13,174 nucleotides of DNA, from positions 1-13,174 of the forward strand of contig WQWG01000010.1 of assembly GCA_009785435.1 (NCBI GenBank), given 5' to 3'. Below the pieces are notes generated by a model. That model saw nothing but the letters and a program-made list of their open reading frames with translations, was not told the origin of the DNA and did no database searches. This stretch comes from Clostridiales bacterium (GTDB lineage Bacteria > Bacillota > Clostridia > Peptostreptococcales > Anaerovoracaceae). Of this stretch, positions 1 to 6,856 are shown piece by piece (position 1 is the stretch's first letter; each line of letters starts with the position of its first letter). A program made the position numbers and the translations under genes.

Positions 1-785
1 AAAATCAGGATCAATCCGGGCAATATAGGAGGCGGAGCGCACCTTAAAGCGGTTGCGGATGCCGCGAAAGAGAGAGGCTTACCCATAAGAGTCGGCATCA
101 ATTCAGGCTCGCTTGAAAGAGATATTCTTGAGAAATATGGCAGAGTGACAGCCGATGGGCTTGTTGAGTCCGCGCTCAGAAACGTTGAGTTGCTTGAAGA
201 CACGGGCTTTGAAGACATCGTCATTTCGATCAAATCCTCAGATGTGCGGATGAATTACGATGCGCACAAAATACTGGATTTAAAGACGAATTATCCGTTG
301 CACATCGGCATAACGGAATCCGGAATGGGCGAAAGCGGCATCATCAAATCAGCGGCCGGCATAGGCGCGCTGCTTCTTGCAGGAATCGGCAACACAATAC
401 GCGTGTCTCTTACGGGCGACCCGGTCAAAGAAGTGCTTTGTGCCAAAGAAATATTGGAAGTCGTTGGACTGAGAAGCAGCGGAATCAATATCATATCGTG
501 CCCGACATGCGGACGAGCCAAAGTCGAACTCGAAAGAATCGTGAACGAATTGACGGAAAAACTTGCTCCTGTGAAGAAGCAAAGAGAGCAGGAGGGCAAA
601 CTACGTATTTCAGTGGCCGTGATGGGATGTATTGTGAATGGCCCGGGAGAAGCAAAAGAAGCTGATTTGGGGGTTGCCTGCGGTGACGGCAAGGGGGCTA
701 TTTTGTCAAAGGTGAAGTTGTCGCTACCGTTTCAGAAGATCAGATCGCGGAAGAACTGATCAACAGATTGAAAATAATTCCATGA
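1..785 (+). CDS. ispG: 4-hydroxy-3-methylbut-2-enyl diphosphate synthase (IspG/GcpE), 5'-truncated by window, frameshifted near its 3' end
   Basis: IspG reductively converts 2-C-methyl-D-erythritol 2,4-cyclodiphosphate to HMBPP, the penultimate step of the MEP isoprenoid pathway, using a [4Fe-4S] cluster. The window opens inside the gene, frame 1, at the family motif KIRINPGNIGGG; roughly the first 105 residues are missing. Cluster ligands are visible: SCPTC (Cys codons 499-501 and 508-510), then MGCIVNGPGE (Cys and Glu). The frame-1 reading stops at 757-759 with a non-conserved tail (KLSLPFQKIRSRKN). The expected C-terminus, FVKGEVVATVSEDQIAEEL and onward, is encoded from 702 in another frame and ends at TGA 783-785, which overlaps the polC Shine-Dalgarno. 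One base is therefore missing around the G5 run (693-697) or T4 run (701-704). It may be a sequencing error or a real mutation. All cluster ligands lie upstream of the shift. The gene is in the same orientation and probably the same transcript as polC. Confidence 0.93.
691..705 (+). other. Probable one-base deletion (frameshift) in ispG
   Basis: Codons AAG GGG GCT ATT TTG are read in frame 1 here, but family-like sequence continues only in the frame starting at 702 (TTT GTC AAA GGT GAA). Adding one T to the run at 701-704 gives GDGKGAIFVKGEVV; adding one G to the run at 693-697 gives GDGKGGYFVKGEVV. Either restores a normal IspG end. The site is not a classical slippery heptamer, so a sequence or assembly error, or a true indel, is likelier than programmed frameshifting. 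Confidence 0.8.
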
Positions 786-798
786 GGAGTAGCTAGAA

Positions 799-3700
799 AT
801 GGAACACATCATAGAACAATTCATATCTTGGGATAAAATAGGAAAGCACGAAAGAAGTGAATATACATATACGCTGGGCAAAGCGGTGATGTCAAAAGAC
901 CGACAAACGTTGACCGTCAACATGGAGCTCAATTTTGTCATTCCACATGGTGATCTCGCACCGCTGAAACAGGAGATCAAAAGCAAGGTACCCGGCATAA
1001 AAGAGGTCCGGTTTGCTTTTCATTATCGCGATATGGTATTGACACAGCAGGAGCAGATCGCCCTGTATATACCGTATCTGGTTGAAGAAGCAAATGGCGA
1101 ATACGCCGCAATGACGAGAACCATATTAACAAATGAGTTCGTACTCAACGAAGACGAACTGGTTTTGTATGCTTTGGGGGATGTCGTTGTTTCAAGATTA
1201 AATGAGCATGTCGCTTCGATTTTTGAAAAAATACTTTCAGAAAATATGCAGATCAAAAGAAAAATACGTTTTGAAAACCATGAGGAGCAATATGAAAAGG
1301 CCAAAATGCAGAAGAACGCATTGGACAGTCAGGAATTAAGTGAGATTCAGAAAAAAACGGTACAGGCGAACCCGAAAGCCTCTCCTACGAGCAACCCCAA
1401 AAGCGGCGGGCGGGGCAGCGTCATGAAGCCGGTAAAAGGCCAAGTTGCAAGGCTGGTCGATATAACGCCGGAAAGCGGAAGCGTCGTTATAGAGGGAGAG
1501 CTATTTAAAAAGAATCATAAGACGATCAAGAGCGGCAGAAAGCTTGTGTCATTGCTCGTGACAGATAAAACGACATCGATTTGTGTGAAAGCGTTTTTAA
1601 CAGATGACAAATGGGAAGACTTAAATGAAAATGTCAGAGAAGGAGATTTCGTACGCATACAGGGCGAAGCTGAATGGGATACGTTTGATCATGTGACGGT
1701 GCTTTCACTGAAAGCGATTGAAAAAGGCCAGGCTCATGTCAGAGAGGACAACGCAGAGAAGCGCAGGGTGGAACTTCACGCGCATACAAAGATGAGCGCG
1801 ATGGACGGGCTGAATGAAGTCGAAGACATGATCAAGCTTGCGGCGTCATGGAAGCAAAAAGCGATCGCCATCACAGACCACGGTGTCGTACAGGCGTTTC
1901 CGGAGGCGGCCAAGGCGGTCGAGAAGAATCGGCTGGATATCAAAGTGGTTTATGGTGTGGAAGCGTATTTTTTTGATGACACAAACCATATCAACGAAGA
2001 CGGAACCATTGATTATAAGACGCCGCAGACGAACCATATTATTCTACTCGCAAGGACGCAAAAGGGACTTAAAAACCTGTACAAACTGATTTCGATCTCG
2101 CATCTTGAATATTTTTATAAACGACCTCGCATACCGAAATCGATACTCCATGCCCATAGGGAGGGTCTGTTGATTGGCTCAGCCTGTGAAGCGGGAGAGG
2201 TTTACAGCGCAATCCTTGAAAAAAAAGATGAGAAGACGCTTGAAAGGATTGCCGAATTTTATGACTATCTTGAAATACAGCCCCTCATCAATAACCGGTT
2301 TTTAATTGACAACAATACGGTTGCAAATACGGAAGAGTTAAAGGTAAACAACAAAAAAATCGTAGCGCTTGGAGAAAAACTGGGAAAACCTGTCGTTGCC
2401 ACATGCGATGCGCATTATGCGAATCCGGAGGATTCGTTGTACAGAAAAATAATCATGGCAGGACAGGGGTATAAAGACATTGAGGGTGATAAAGGTCTTC
2501 ACCTGAGAACGACAGAAGAGATGCTTGAAGAATTTAAGTATCTGGGCGAAGAGAAAGCGCATGAGGTGGTTATTGAAGCCCCAAATATGATCGCGGACAT
2601 GATCGAAGCGATCAAACCTGTTCCGGACGGCAAATATCCACCGAAAATACAAGACGCGGATGAGCGGCTCCGGGCAAAGTGTATGGAAAAGGCATGGGAC
2701 ATCTACGGAAAGCCACTTCCGCAAGATATCGCGGACAGGCTTGAAAGAGAGCTTGATTCCGTCATCAACAATGGCTATGCCGTCATGTATGTTTCTGCCG
2801 AAATGCTCGTGCAAAAATCGTTGGACGACGGCTACCTCGTAGGTTCAAGGGGCTCTGTCGGCTCTTCATTTGCGGCAACGATGGCAGGCATTACGGAAGT
2901 CAATCCGCTTCCGGCGCATTACATATGTCCGGATTGCAAACATTTTGAGTGGGGTGACGGTGAAAAATATGAGTGCGGCGTGGATATGGACGAAAAGAAC
3001 TGTCCTGCTTGCAGCACACAGATGAATCAGGACGGATTTATGATACCGTTTGAAACGTTTCTTGGGTTTGAGGGTGACAAAGAGCCTGATATTGATCTTA
3101 ACTTTGCAGGGGAATATCAACCGAACGCGCATAAATATGTGGAAGAGATCTTCGGAAAAAATAATGTATTTCGGGCAGGGACGATCGGAACGATTGCGGA
3201 GAAGACAGCGTTTGGGTTTGTGAAGAAGTATTTCGAGGAACGTGAAATACCGGCCAACAAATGGGAAGCGGACAGGCTTACACTATGTTGTGCCGGAGTG
3301 AGAAGAACGACAGGGCAGCATCCGGGGGGTGTCATCATTGTGCCGGATGGGCATGAAATATTTGAATTTTGCCCGGTTCAGCGTCCTGCGAATGATATCA
3401 CGACAGATGTGATTACAACGCATTTTGACTATCACGCAATCGACAAAAACTTATTCAAACTTGATATCCTTGGACACGATGTGCCGTCTATGATCAGGCA
3501 TCTTCAAGACATGACGGGAGTCGATCCGCTCTCGCTGCCGCTGAAAGATGAGAAAGTGAACAGCATTTTCAACGGCATAGAGGGACTTGGCATAAAAGAC
3601 CCGGATTATAAATATACGCATGGCAGCTATGGCATACCTGAGTTTGGGACGCGTTTTGTAAGACAGATGCTTGACGATACAAAGCCGCAAAAGTTTGCGG

Positions 3701-4506
3701 ATCTTGTTAAGATATCGGGATGCTCCCATGGCACAAATGTTTGGGTCAACAATGCGCTCGATTATATCAAAAGCGGAATCGCGACGATGGATGAAATCAT
3801 TTCAACCAGAGATGATATCATGCGATACCTGATTTTGAAAGGGCTTCCGAACAAAGTGGCTTTCAAGATCATGGAAAGCGTGCGAAAGGGGATGGGCGTA
3901 AACGAAGAAGACGCGAAACTGATGCGCGAAAACGGTGTACCCGAATGGTATATCGAATCCTGTCGAAAAATCGAGTATATGTTTCCGAGGGCGCACGCAG
4001 TGGCCTATGTGATGATGTCATACAGGATCGCATATTACAAAGTGTATTATCCCGCTCCGTTTTACGCAGTCTATTTTACGACAAAAGTAAACAACTTTGA
4101 TGCGGATACGATTTTAAAAGGGCCGCGCGCGATTCTCGATAAGATCGCATCAATAGAGATCAAAGGAAGAGGCGCCACGCAGAAAGAAGAAGATGAGGCC
4201 ACGGTTCTTGAAGTGGCATACGAGATGTATTCGAGAGGCTTTGAATTTTTACCGGCAAGGCTTGAAAACGCTCAGGCGTCAAAATTTAAAGTTGTAGACG
4301 GAAAAGTATTGTTACCGCTTTCGGCGCTTACAGGCCTTGGCGAAACAGCGGCAAGGGCGATCGCGGAGGAGTACGAAAAGAAGCCATTTGATACAATAGA
4401 GGAACTCAAAGAGCGGACGAGAGCAAACAAGACGGCGATCGAGGCGCTTAGAGTGCATGGTGCGCTTGAGGGGTTGCCTGAATCTGACCAACTAAGCTTG
4501 TTTTGA
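799..4506 (+). CDS. polC: DNA polymerase III PolC-type alpha subunit lacking the exonuclease domain
   Basis: Replicative DNA polymerase of low-GC Gram-positives, 1235 aa. Domain order: N-terminal domain (about 1-190), OB domain (about 212-305), PHP domain (about 322-545, not interrupted), then polymerase core. PHP ligand positions are visible at H327, H329, D336, H361, E388, H413, C463, D537 and H539. Polymerase hallmarks are GYLVGSRGSVGSSF (678-691), a zinc knuckle C710/C713/C735/C738, catalytic Asp in PDIDLNF (D764, D766) and KLDILGHD (D889), and RTTGQHPGG (836-844). The C-terminal QLSLF (1231-1235) is the beta-clamp motif. Canonical PolC (about 1437 aa in Bacillus subtilis) carries a DnaQ-like exonuclease inside PHP; here YGVEAY (385-390) is joined by about 20 residues to NHIILLAR (412-419), with no DxE-type exonuclease motif. 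The length deficit (about 200 aa) matches that domain. Start chosen from GAGGAG at 784-789, 9 nt upstream of ATG. Confidence 0.98.
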   Translation: MEHIIEQFISWDKIGKHERSEYTYTLGKAVMSKDRQTLTVNMELNFVIPHGDLAPLKQEIKSKVPGIKEVRFAFHYRDMVLTQQEQIALYIPYLVEEANGEYAAMTRTILTNEFVLNEDELVLYALGDVVVSRLNEHVASIFEKILSENMQIKRKIRFENHEEQYEKAKMQKNALDSQELSEIQKKTVQANPKASPTSNPKSGGRGSVMKPVKGQVARLVDITPESGSVVIEGELFKKNHKTIKSGRKLVSLLVTDKTTSICVKAFLTDDKWEDLNENVREGDFVRIQGEAEWDTFDHVTVLSLKAIEKGQAHVREDNAEKRRVELHAHTKMSAMDGLNEVEDMIKLAASWKQKAIAITDHGVVQAFPEAAKAVEKNRLDIKVVYGVEAYFFDDTNHINEDGTIDYKTPQTNHIILLARTQKGLKNLYKLISISHLEYFYKRPRIPKSILHAHREGLLIGSACEAGEVYSAILEKKDEKTLERIAEFYDYLEIQPLINNRFLIDNNTVANTEELKVNNKKIVALGEKLGKPVVATCDAHYANPEDSLYRKIIMAGQGYKDIEGDKGLHLRTTEEMLEEFKYLGEEKAHEVVIEAPNMIADMIEAIKPVPDGKYPPKIQDADERLRAKCMEKAWDIYGKPLPQDIADRLERELDSVINNGYAVMYVSAEMLVQKSLDDGYLVGSRGSVGSSFAATMAGITEVNPLPAHYICPDCKHFEWGDGEKYECGVDMDEKNCPACSTQMNQDGFMIPFETFLGFEGDKEPDIDLNFAGEYQPNAHKYVEEIFGKNNVFRAGTIGTIAEKTAFGFVKKYFEEREIPANKWEADRLTLCCAGVRRTTGQHPGGVIIVPDGHEIFEFCPVQRPANDITTDVITTHFDYHAIDKNLFKLDILGHDVPSMIRHLQDMTGVDPLSLPLKDEKVNSIFNGIEGLGIKDPDYKYTHGSYGIPEFGTRFVRQMLDDTKPQKFADLVKISGCSHGTNVWVNNALDYIKSGIATMDEIISTRDDIMRYLILKGLPNKVAFKIMESVRKGMGVNEEDAKLMRENGVPEWYIESCRKIEYMFPRAHAVAYVMMSYRIAYYKVYYPAPFYAVYFTTKVNNFDADTILKGPRAILDKIASIEIKGRGATQKEEDEATVLEVAYEMYSRGFEFLPARLENAQASKFKVVDGKVLLPLSALTGLGETAARAIAEEYEKKPFDTIEELKERTRANKTAIEALRVHGALEGLPESDQLSLF

Positions 4507-4554
4507 TCCGGTTTGATGTCAGAATTTCGGTGTGGAATTTCGGAAAATAAATGC

Positions 4555-4583
4555 TTGCAATGACAGGAAATTCATGTTAAAAT
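4555..4583 (+). promoter_or_regulatory. Predicted housekeeping sigma (SigA) promoter for the rimP-nusA-infB operon
   Basis: A -35 element TTGCAA (4555-4560; 4 of 6 consensus matches) is followed by exactly 17 nt and a -10 element TAAAAT (4578-4583; 5 of 6), with an extended -10 TG at 4575-4576. The predicted transcription start is near 4590, giving a leader of about 85 nt before rimP. This is the only intergenic gap large enough for a promoter, and it separates ispG-polC from the translation operon. Prediction by eye only. Confidence 0.7.
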
Positions 4584-4598
4584 TGAAGCGATGTAGAG

Positions 4599-4642
4599 AA
4601 AAGACTTGCAAGAGAGTGGGTAGTGCCCACTCTCTGACTTTT
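4599..4642 (+). promoter_or_regulatory. rimP leader-type RNA hairpin / possible attenuator
   Basis: A perfect 10-bp stem AGAGAGTGGG (4611-4620) / CCCACTCTCT (4626-4635) encloses the loop TAGTG (4621-4625). An outer AAAAG (4599-4603) can pair with CTTTT (4638-4642), and the 3' side is T-rich (ACTTTTGTT), so it could act as a weak or conditional terminator. A GUGGG...CCCAC hairpin just upstream of rimP is the pattern I associate with the rimP leader described in Firmicutes. The ligand or regulator is not evident. The hairpin lies about 20 nt after the predicted transcription start and 40 nt before the rimP start codon. Confidence 0.68.
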
Positions 4643-4675
4643 GTTAAGACAGATTAAAAATAGTGGAGCGTATCA

Positions 4676-5155
4676 ATGCAAAAGCAAAAAATCACTGATA
4701 TTGCAGTGCGGGAACTGGACGGTTTTCTTGCAGACAACGGGTACGAACTGTATAACATGGAGTTTGTAAAAGAGGGCAAAGACTGGTTTTTGCGCATATA
4801 TATAGACTGGGTGGATGATGGGCAAGACAAGTATATCAGCACAGATGACTGTGAAAAGGTGAGCAGATATTTGAGCGGACGACTTGATGAACTTGACCCG
4901 ATTGAACAAAATTATTATCTCGAAGTGTCTTCGCCTGGACTCGACAGAGTTCTGCTGACAGAAAAGCATTATTTGAGATATTCCGGAAAACCGGTTGACA
5001 TCAGCTTATACAAAGCATTGGACGGCAAAAAAACATATTCGGGGACATTAAAAGGGATTGTGGGCGATCAGATCGTAATCATAGACGAAAAGGGAGCTGA
5101 AATAGGGTTTTCCAAAGAGCAGGTCGCAAAAACGAGACTTAAGGTTGTTTTTTGA
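4676..5155 (+). CDS. rimP: Ribosome maturation factor RimP
   Basis: RimP is a cytoplasmic factor needed for late maturation of the 30S subunit. The protein has 159 aa, normal for the family. The N-terminal alpha/beta domain carries the signature YLEVSSPGLDRVL (81-93), preceded by FLRIYIDW (38-45) and the conserved DDCEKVSRYLSGRLD region (57-71). The C-terminal SH3-like domain (about 95-159) includes LKGIVGDQIVI. ATG at 4676 has GGAG at 4665-4668, 7 nt upstream. It is the first gene after the predicted promoter and leader hairpin, and nusA follows after 27 nt, the usual rimP-nusA-infB order. Confidence 0.96.
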   Translation: MQKQKITDIAVRELDGFLADNGYELYNMEFVKEGKDWFLRIYIDWVDDGQDKYISTDDCEKVSRYLSGRLDELDPIEQNYYLEVSSPGLDRVLLTEKHYLRYSGKPVDISLYKALDGKKTYSGTLKGIVGDQIVIIDEKGAEIGFSKEQVAKTRLKVVF

Positions 5156-5182
5156 TCATGGTAAGAGAGGAAAGAAATCAAA

Positions 5183-6271
5183 ATGAACAGAGAGTTTATC
5201 AGAGCAATTGAAGAGCTTGAAAAAGAAAAAGGAGTCACAAAAGAGATTCTGATTGAAGCGATTGAACTTGCGTTGGTATCAGCATACAAAAAAAATTACG
5301 GAACTTCTCAAAATGTCAGAGTAAACATTGACAATGAAGTAGGGGAAATCGATGTTTTCATGCGCAAAGATGTGGTGGAAACTGTTGTTGACGAGCTTGT
5401 TGAAATTTCGATTGAAGATGCAATGGAAATTGACCGCAGATATGTCGTCGGCGATATCATAGAATATCAAGTGACGCCGAGAGATTTTGGAAGAATCGCG
5501 GCTCAGACTGCGAAACAAGTCGTTGTGCAGCGAATCCGAGAAGCGGAAAGAGGCATGGTTTTTGACGACTATATCAATCGACAAGGTGAGATCGTTACGG
5601 GTGTTGTTCAGAGGATCAGCAATGAGACCGTATTTATTAATATGGGCAAAGCCGAGGGCATACTTGCGGCGACTGAACAGGTTCCGGGAGAGACTTATAC
5701 GGTAAACAATCGAATCAAAGTATATATTATGGATGTGAGAAAGACGACAAAAGGGCCGCAAATTTATCTTTCCAGATCGCATCCGGGAATCGTTAAGAAA
5801 TTATTCGAGCTTGAGGTGCCTGAAATTCAGGATGGCAGCGTAGAGATCAAGAGCATTTCCAGAGAAGCCGGTTCGAGAACGAAGATCGCGGTCTATACGC
5901 CGGATGAAGACATTGATCCTGTGGGCGCGTGCGTAGGTGCGAGGGGCGCAAGGGTTCAGAACATTGTAGACGAACTTTTTGGAGAAAAGATCGATATCAT
6001 TACATGGAGTGACGACCCTGAGACGCTCATCAGCAAAGTGTTAAGCCCGGCCAAAGTAGAAAAAGTGGTCATCAATGAAGAAGAAAGATCCGCGATCGCG
6101 GTTGTTCCTGATTACCAATTATCGCTTGCGATCGGGAAAGAGGGACAGAACGTAAGGCTGGCCGCTAAACTTTGTGGATGGAAAATAGACATTAAGAGCC
6201 ATTCGCAATTCTTTAAAGACAATGTAGACGAAGCAGATGAAATCGAATATATAGACGAGGAATCTGAATGA
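5183..6271 (+). CDS. nusA: Transcription termination/antitermination factor NusA
   Basis: NusA binds RNA polymerase and nascent RNA, and modulates pausing, intrinsic termination and antitermination. The protein has 362 aa, the short Gram-positive form without the C-terminal acidic repeats of E. coli NusA. Visible parts are the N-terminal RNA polymerase-binding domain (about 1-125; MNREFIRAIEELEKEKGV), the S1 domain (about 134-198; GEIVTGVVQRI, INMGKAEGIL), KH1 with GARG (252-255) in VGACVGARGARVQ, and KH2 with GKEG (318-321) in LAIGKEGQNVRLAAKL. The tail is acidic (350-362). A GAGGAAAG ribosome-binding site lies at 5167-5174 and rimP ends 27 nt upstream. The stop overlaps the rnpM start by 4 nt (ATGA at 6268-6271). 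Confidence 0.98.
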   Translation: MNREFIRAIEELEKEKGVTKEILIEAIELALVSAYKKNYGTSQNVRVNIDNEVGEIDVFMRKDVVETVVDELVEISIEDAMEIDRRYVVGDIIEYQVTPRDFGRIAAQTAKQVVVQRIREAERGMVFDDYINRQGEIVTGVVQRISNETVFINMGKAEGILAATEQVPGETYTVNNRIKVYIMDVRKTTKGPQIYLSRSHPGIVKKLFELEVPEIQDGSVEIKSISREAGSRTKIAVYTPDEDIDPVGACVGARGARVQNIVDELFGEKIDIITWSDDPETLISKVLSPAKVEKVVINEEERSAIAVVPDYQLSLAIGKEGQNVRLAAKLCGWKIDIKSHSQFFKDNVDEADEIEYIDEESE

Positions 6272-6546
6272 AAATAAAAAAGGCACCCATGAGAAGATGT
6301 GCAGGGTGCATGGAATCCAAACTAAAAAAAGAACTCATACGGATTGCCGGATACGAGGGTCAGGTTTCAATGGATCCGACCGGAAAAGCCAAAGGCAGGG
6401 GCGTTTATTTATGCCCAAGCGCAGAGTGCTTCGCAAAAGCGGTTAAAAAGAAAGCGCTTTCAAGGAGTCTTGAAGTCGAAATCACAAAAGAGCAGATGGA
6501 ACAATTTGCCCGGGAGTTTGAGGGGTATGCGAAAAAAAATCCATAG
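6268..6546 (+). CDS. rnpM: YlxR/RnpM family RNA-binding protein (RNase P modulator)
   Basis: Small basic protein of the YlxR (DUF448) family, 92 aa. The signature is complete: MRRCAGCMESK (8-18; Cys11, Cys14) and DPTGKAKGRGVYLCP (36-50), followed by SAECFAKAVKKKAL with Cys54. Family knowledge: YlxR has been reported as a nucleoid- and RNA-associated regulator, and in B. subtilis as a binder of the RNase P RNA (hence the name RnpM); the exact role here is inferred. It starts within the nusA stop (ATGA) and its end overlaps the ylxQ start by 20 nt, so translation is probably coupled on both sides. Confidence 0.92.
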   Translation: MKIKKAPMRRCAGCMESKLKKELIRIAGYEGQVSMDPTGKAKGRGVYLCPSAECFAKAVKKKALSRSLEVEITKEQMEQFAREFEGYAKKNP

Positions 6547-6856
6547 TTATTTAGGGTTTGCGAAGCGTTCGGGAAGCCTGATTACAGGCTACAATACTTG
6601 TAGTCACGCAATGAAATACGGCAAGGTAAAGCTTCTCATTCTGGCAGAGGATATATCGGAAAATACGTTAAAAAAAATAATGAAAGAATCTGAAAAGAAC
6701 AAAGTGCCATATCGGATTTATGGTGAATCCCATGAGGTGTCTCAAATGACAGGATATGAGGACAGAGCGATTTTCGGAATTACTTGTGAAAATTTCTCAA
6801 ATATAATAGCAAAAGAGATCGATGAAGCAAGGTCTCAAGAAAAGGAGGTGTTCTAA
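6527..6856 (+). CDS. ylxQ: L7Ae/L30e-like RNA-binding protein YlxQ
   Basis: L7Ae-superfamily protein of 109 aa, a typical length for YlxQ. The start region MRKKIHSYLGFAKRSGSLITGYNTC and the segment KVKLLILAEDISENT match the family's RNA-binding alpha/beta fold, with the usual order LGFAKRSG, GYN, LLILAEDIS. Members bind kink-turn-like RNA; the cellular role of YlxQ is poorly defined. The frame is open farther upstream (to 6344) inside rnpM, but homology begins at ATG 6527. GGGAG at 6512-6516 is a plausible ribosome-binding site, 10 nt upstream. The stop codon TAA (6854-6856) shares its last A with the infB ATG. Confidence 0.92.
   Translation: MRKKIHSYLGFAKRSGSLITGYNTCSHAMKYGKVKLLILAEDISENTLKKIMKESEKNKVPYRIYGESHEVSQMTGYEDRAIFGITCENFSNIIAKEIDEARSQEKEVF
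6841..6850 (+). promoter_or_regulatory. Near-perfect Shine-Dalgarno of infB inside ylxQ
   Basis: AAAGGAGGTG is a full complement of the 16S anti-SD core and lies within the last ylxQ codons. The GGAGG core (6844-6848) is 7 nt from ATG 6856 and 13 nt from a second in-frame ATG at 6862. This favours the first ATG and suggests strong infB initiation on top of coupling through the TAATG junction. Confidence 0.85.

Larger units (their letters stand above)
4507..4675. other. Intergenic region between polC and rimP
   Basis: 169 nt without a gene. From 5' to 3' it holds a short direct repeat GAATTTCGG (4522-4530 and 4535-4543, 13-nt period), the predicted promoter (4555-4583) and the leader hairpin (4599-4642). 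I see no convincing intrinsic terminator for polC, so some read-through from ispG-polC into the rimP operon is likely. Confidence 0.75.

Noticed and set aside
691..710. Programmed -1 ribosomal frameshift in ispG
   Set aside because: Zero-frame codons GCT ATT TTG do not form a standard X XXY YYZ slippery site, and I saw no obvious downstream stem or upstream stimulatory Shine-Dalgarno at the right distance. An indel or sequence error is simpler.
2338..2814. Antisense open frame of 158 codons inside polC
   Set aside because: Opposite strand of a well conserved polC region, no recognisable protein family, no plausible start context.
4507..4550. Intrinsic terminator after polC
   Set aside because: Only weak CCG/CGG pairings around 4509-4530 and no U-tract; not strong enough to call.
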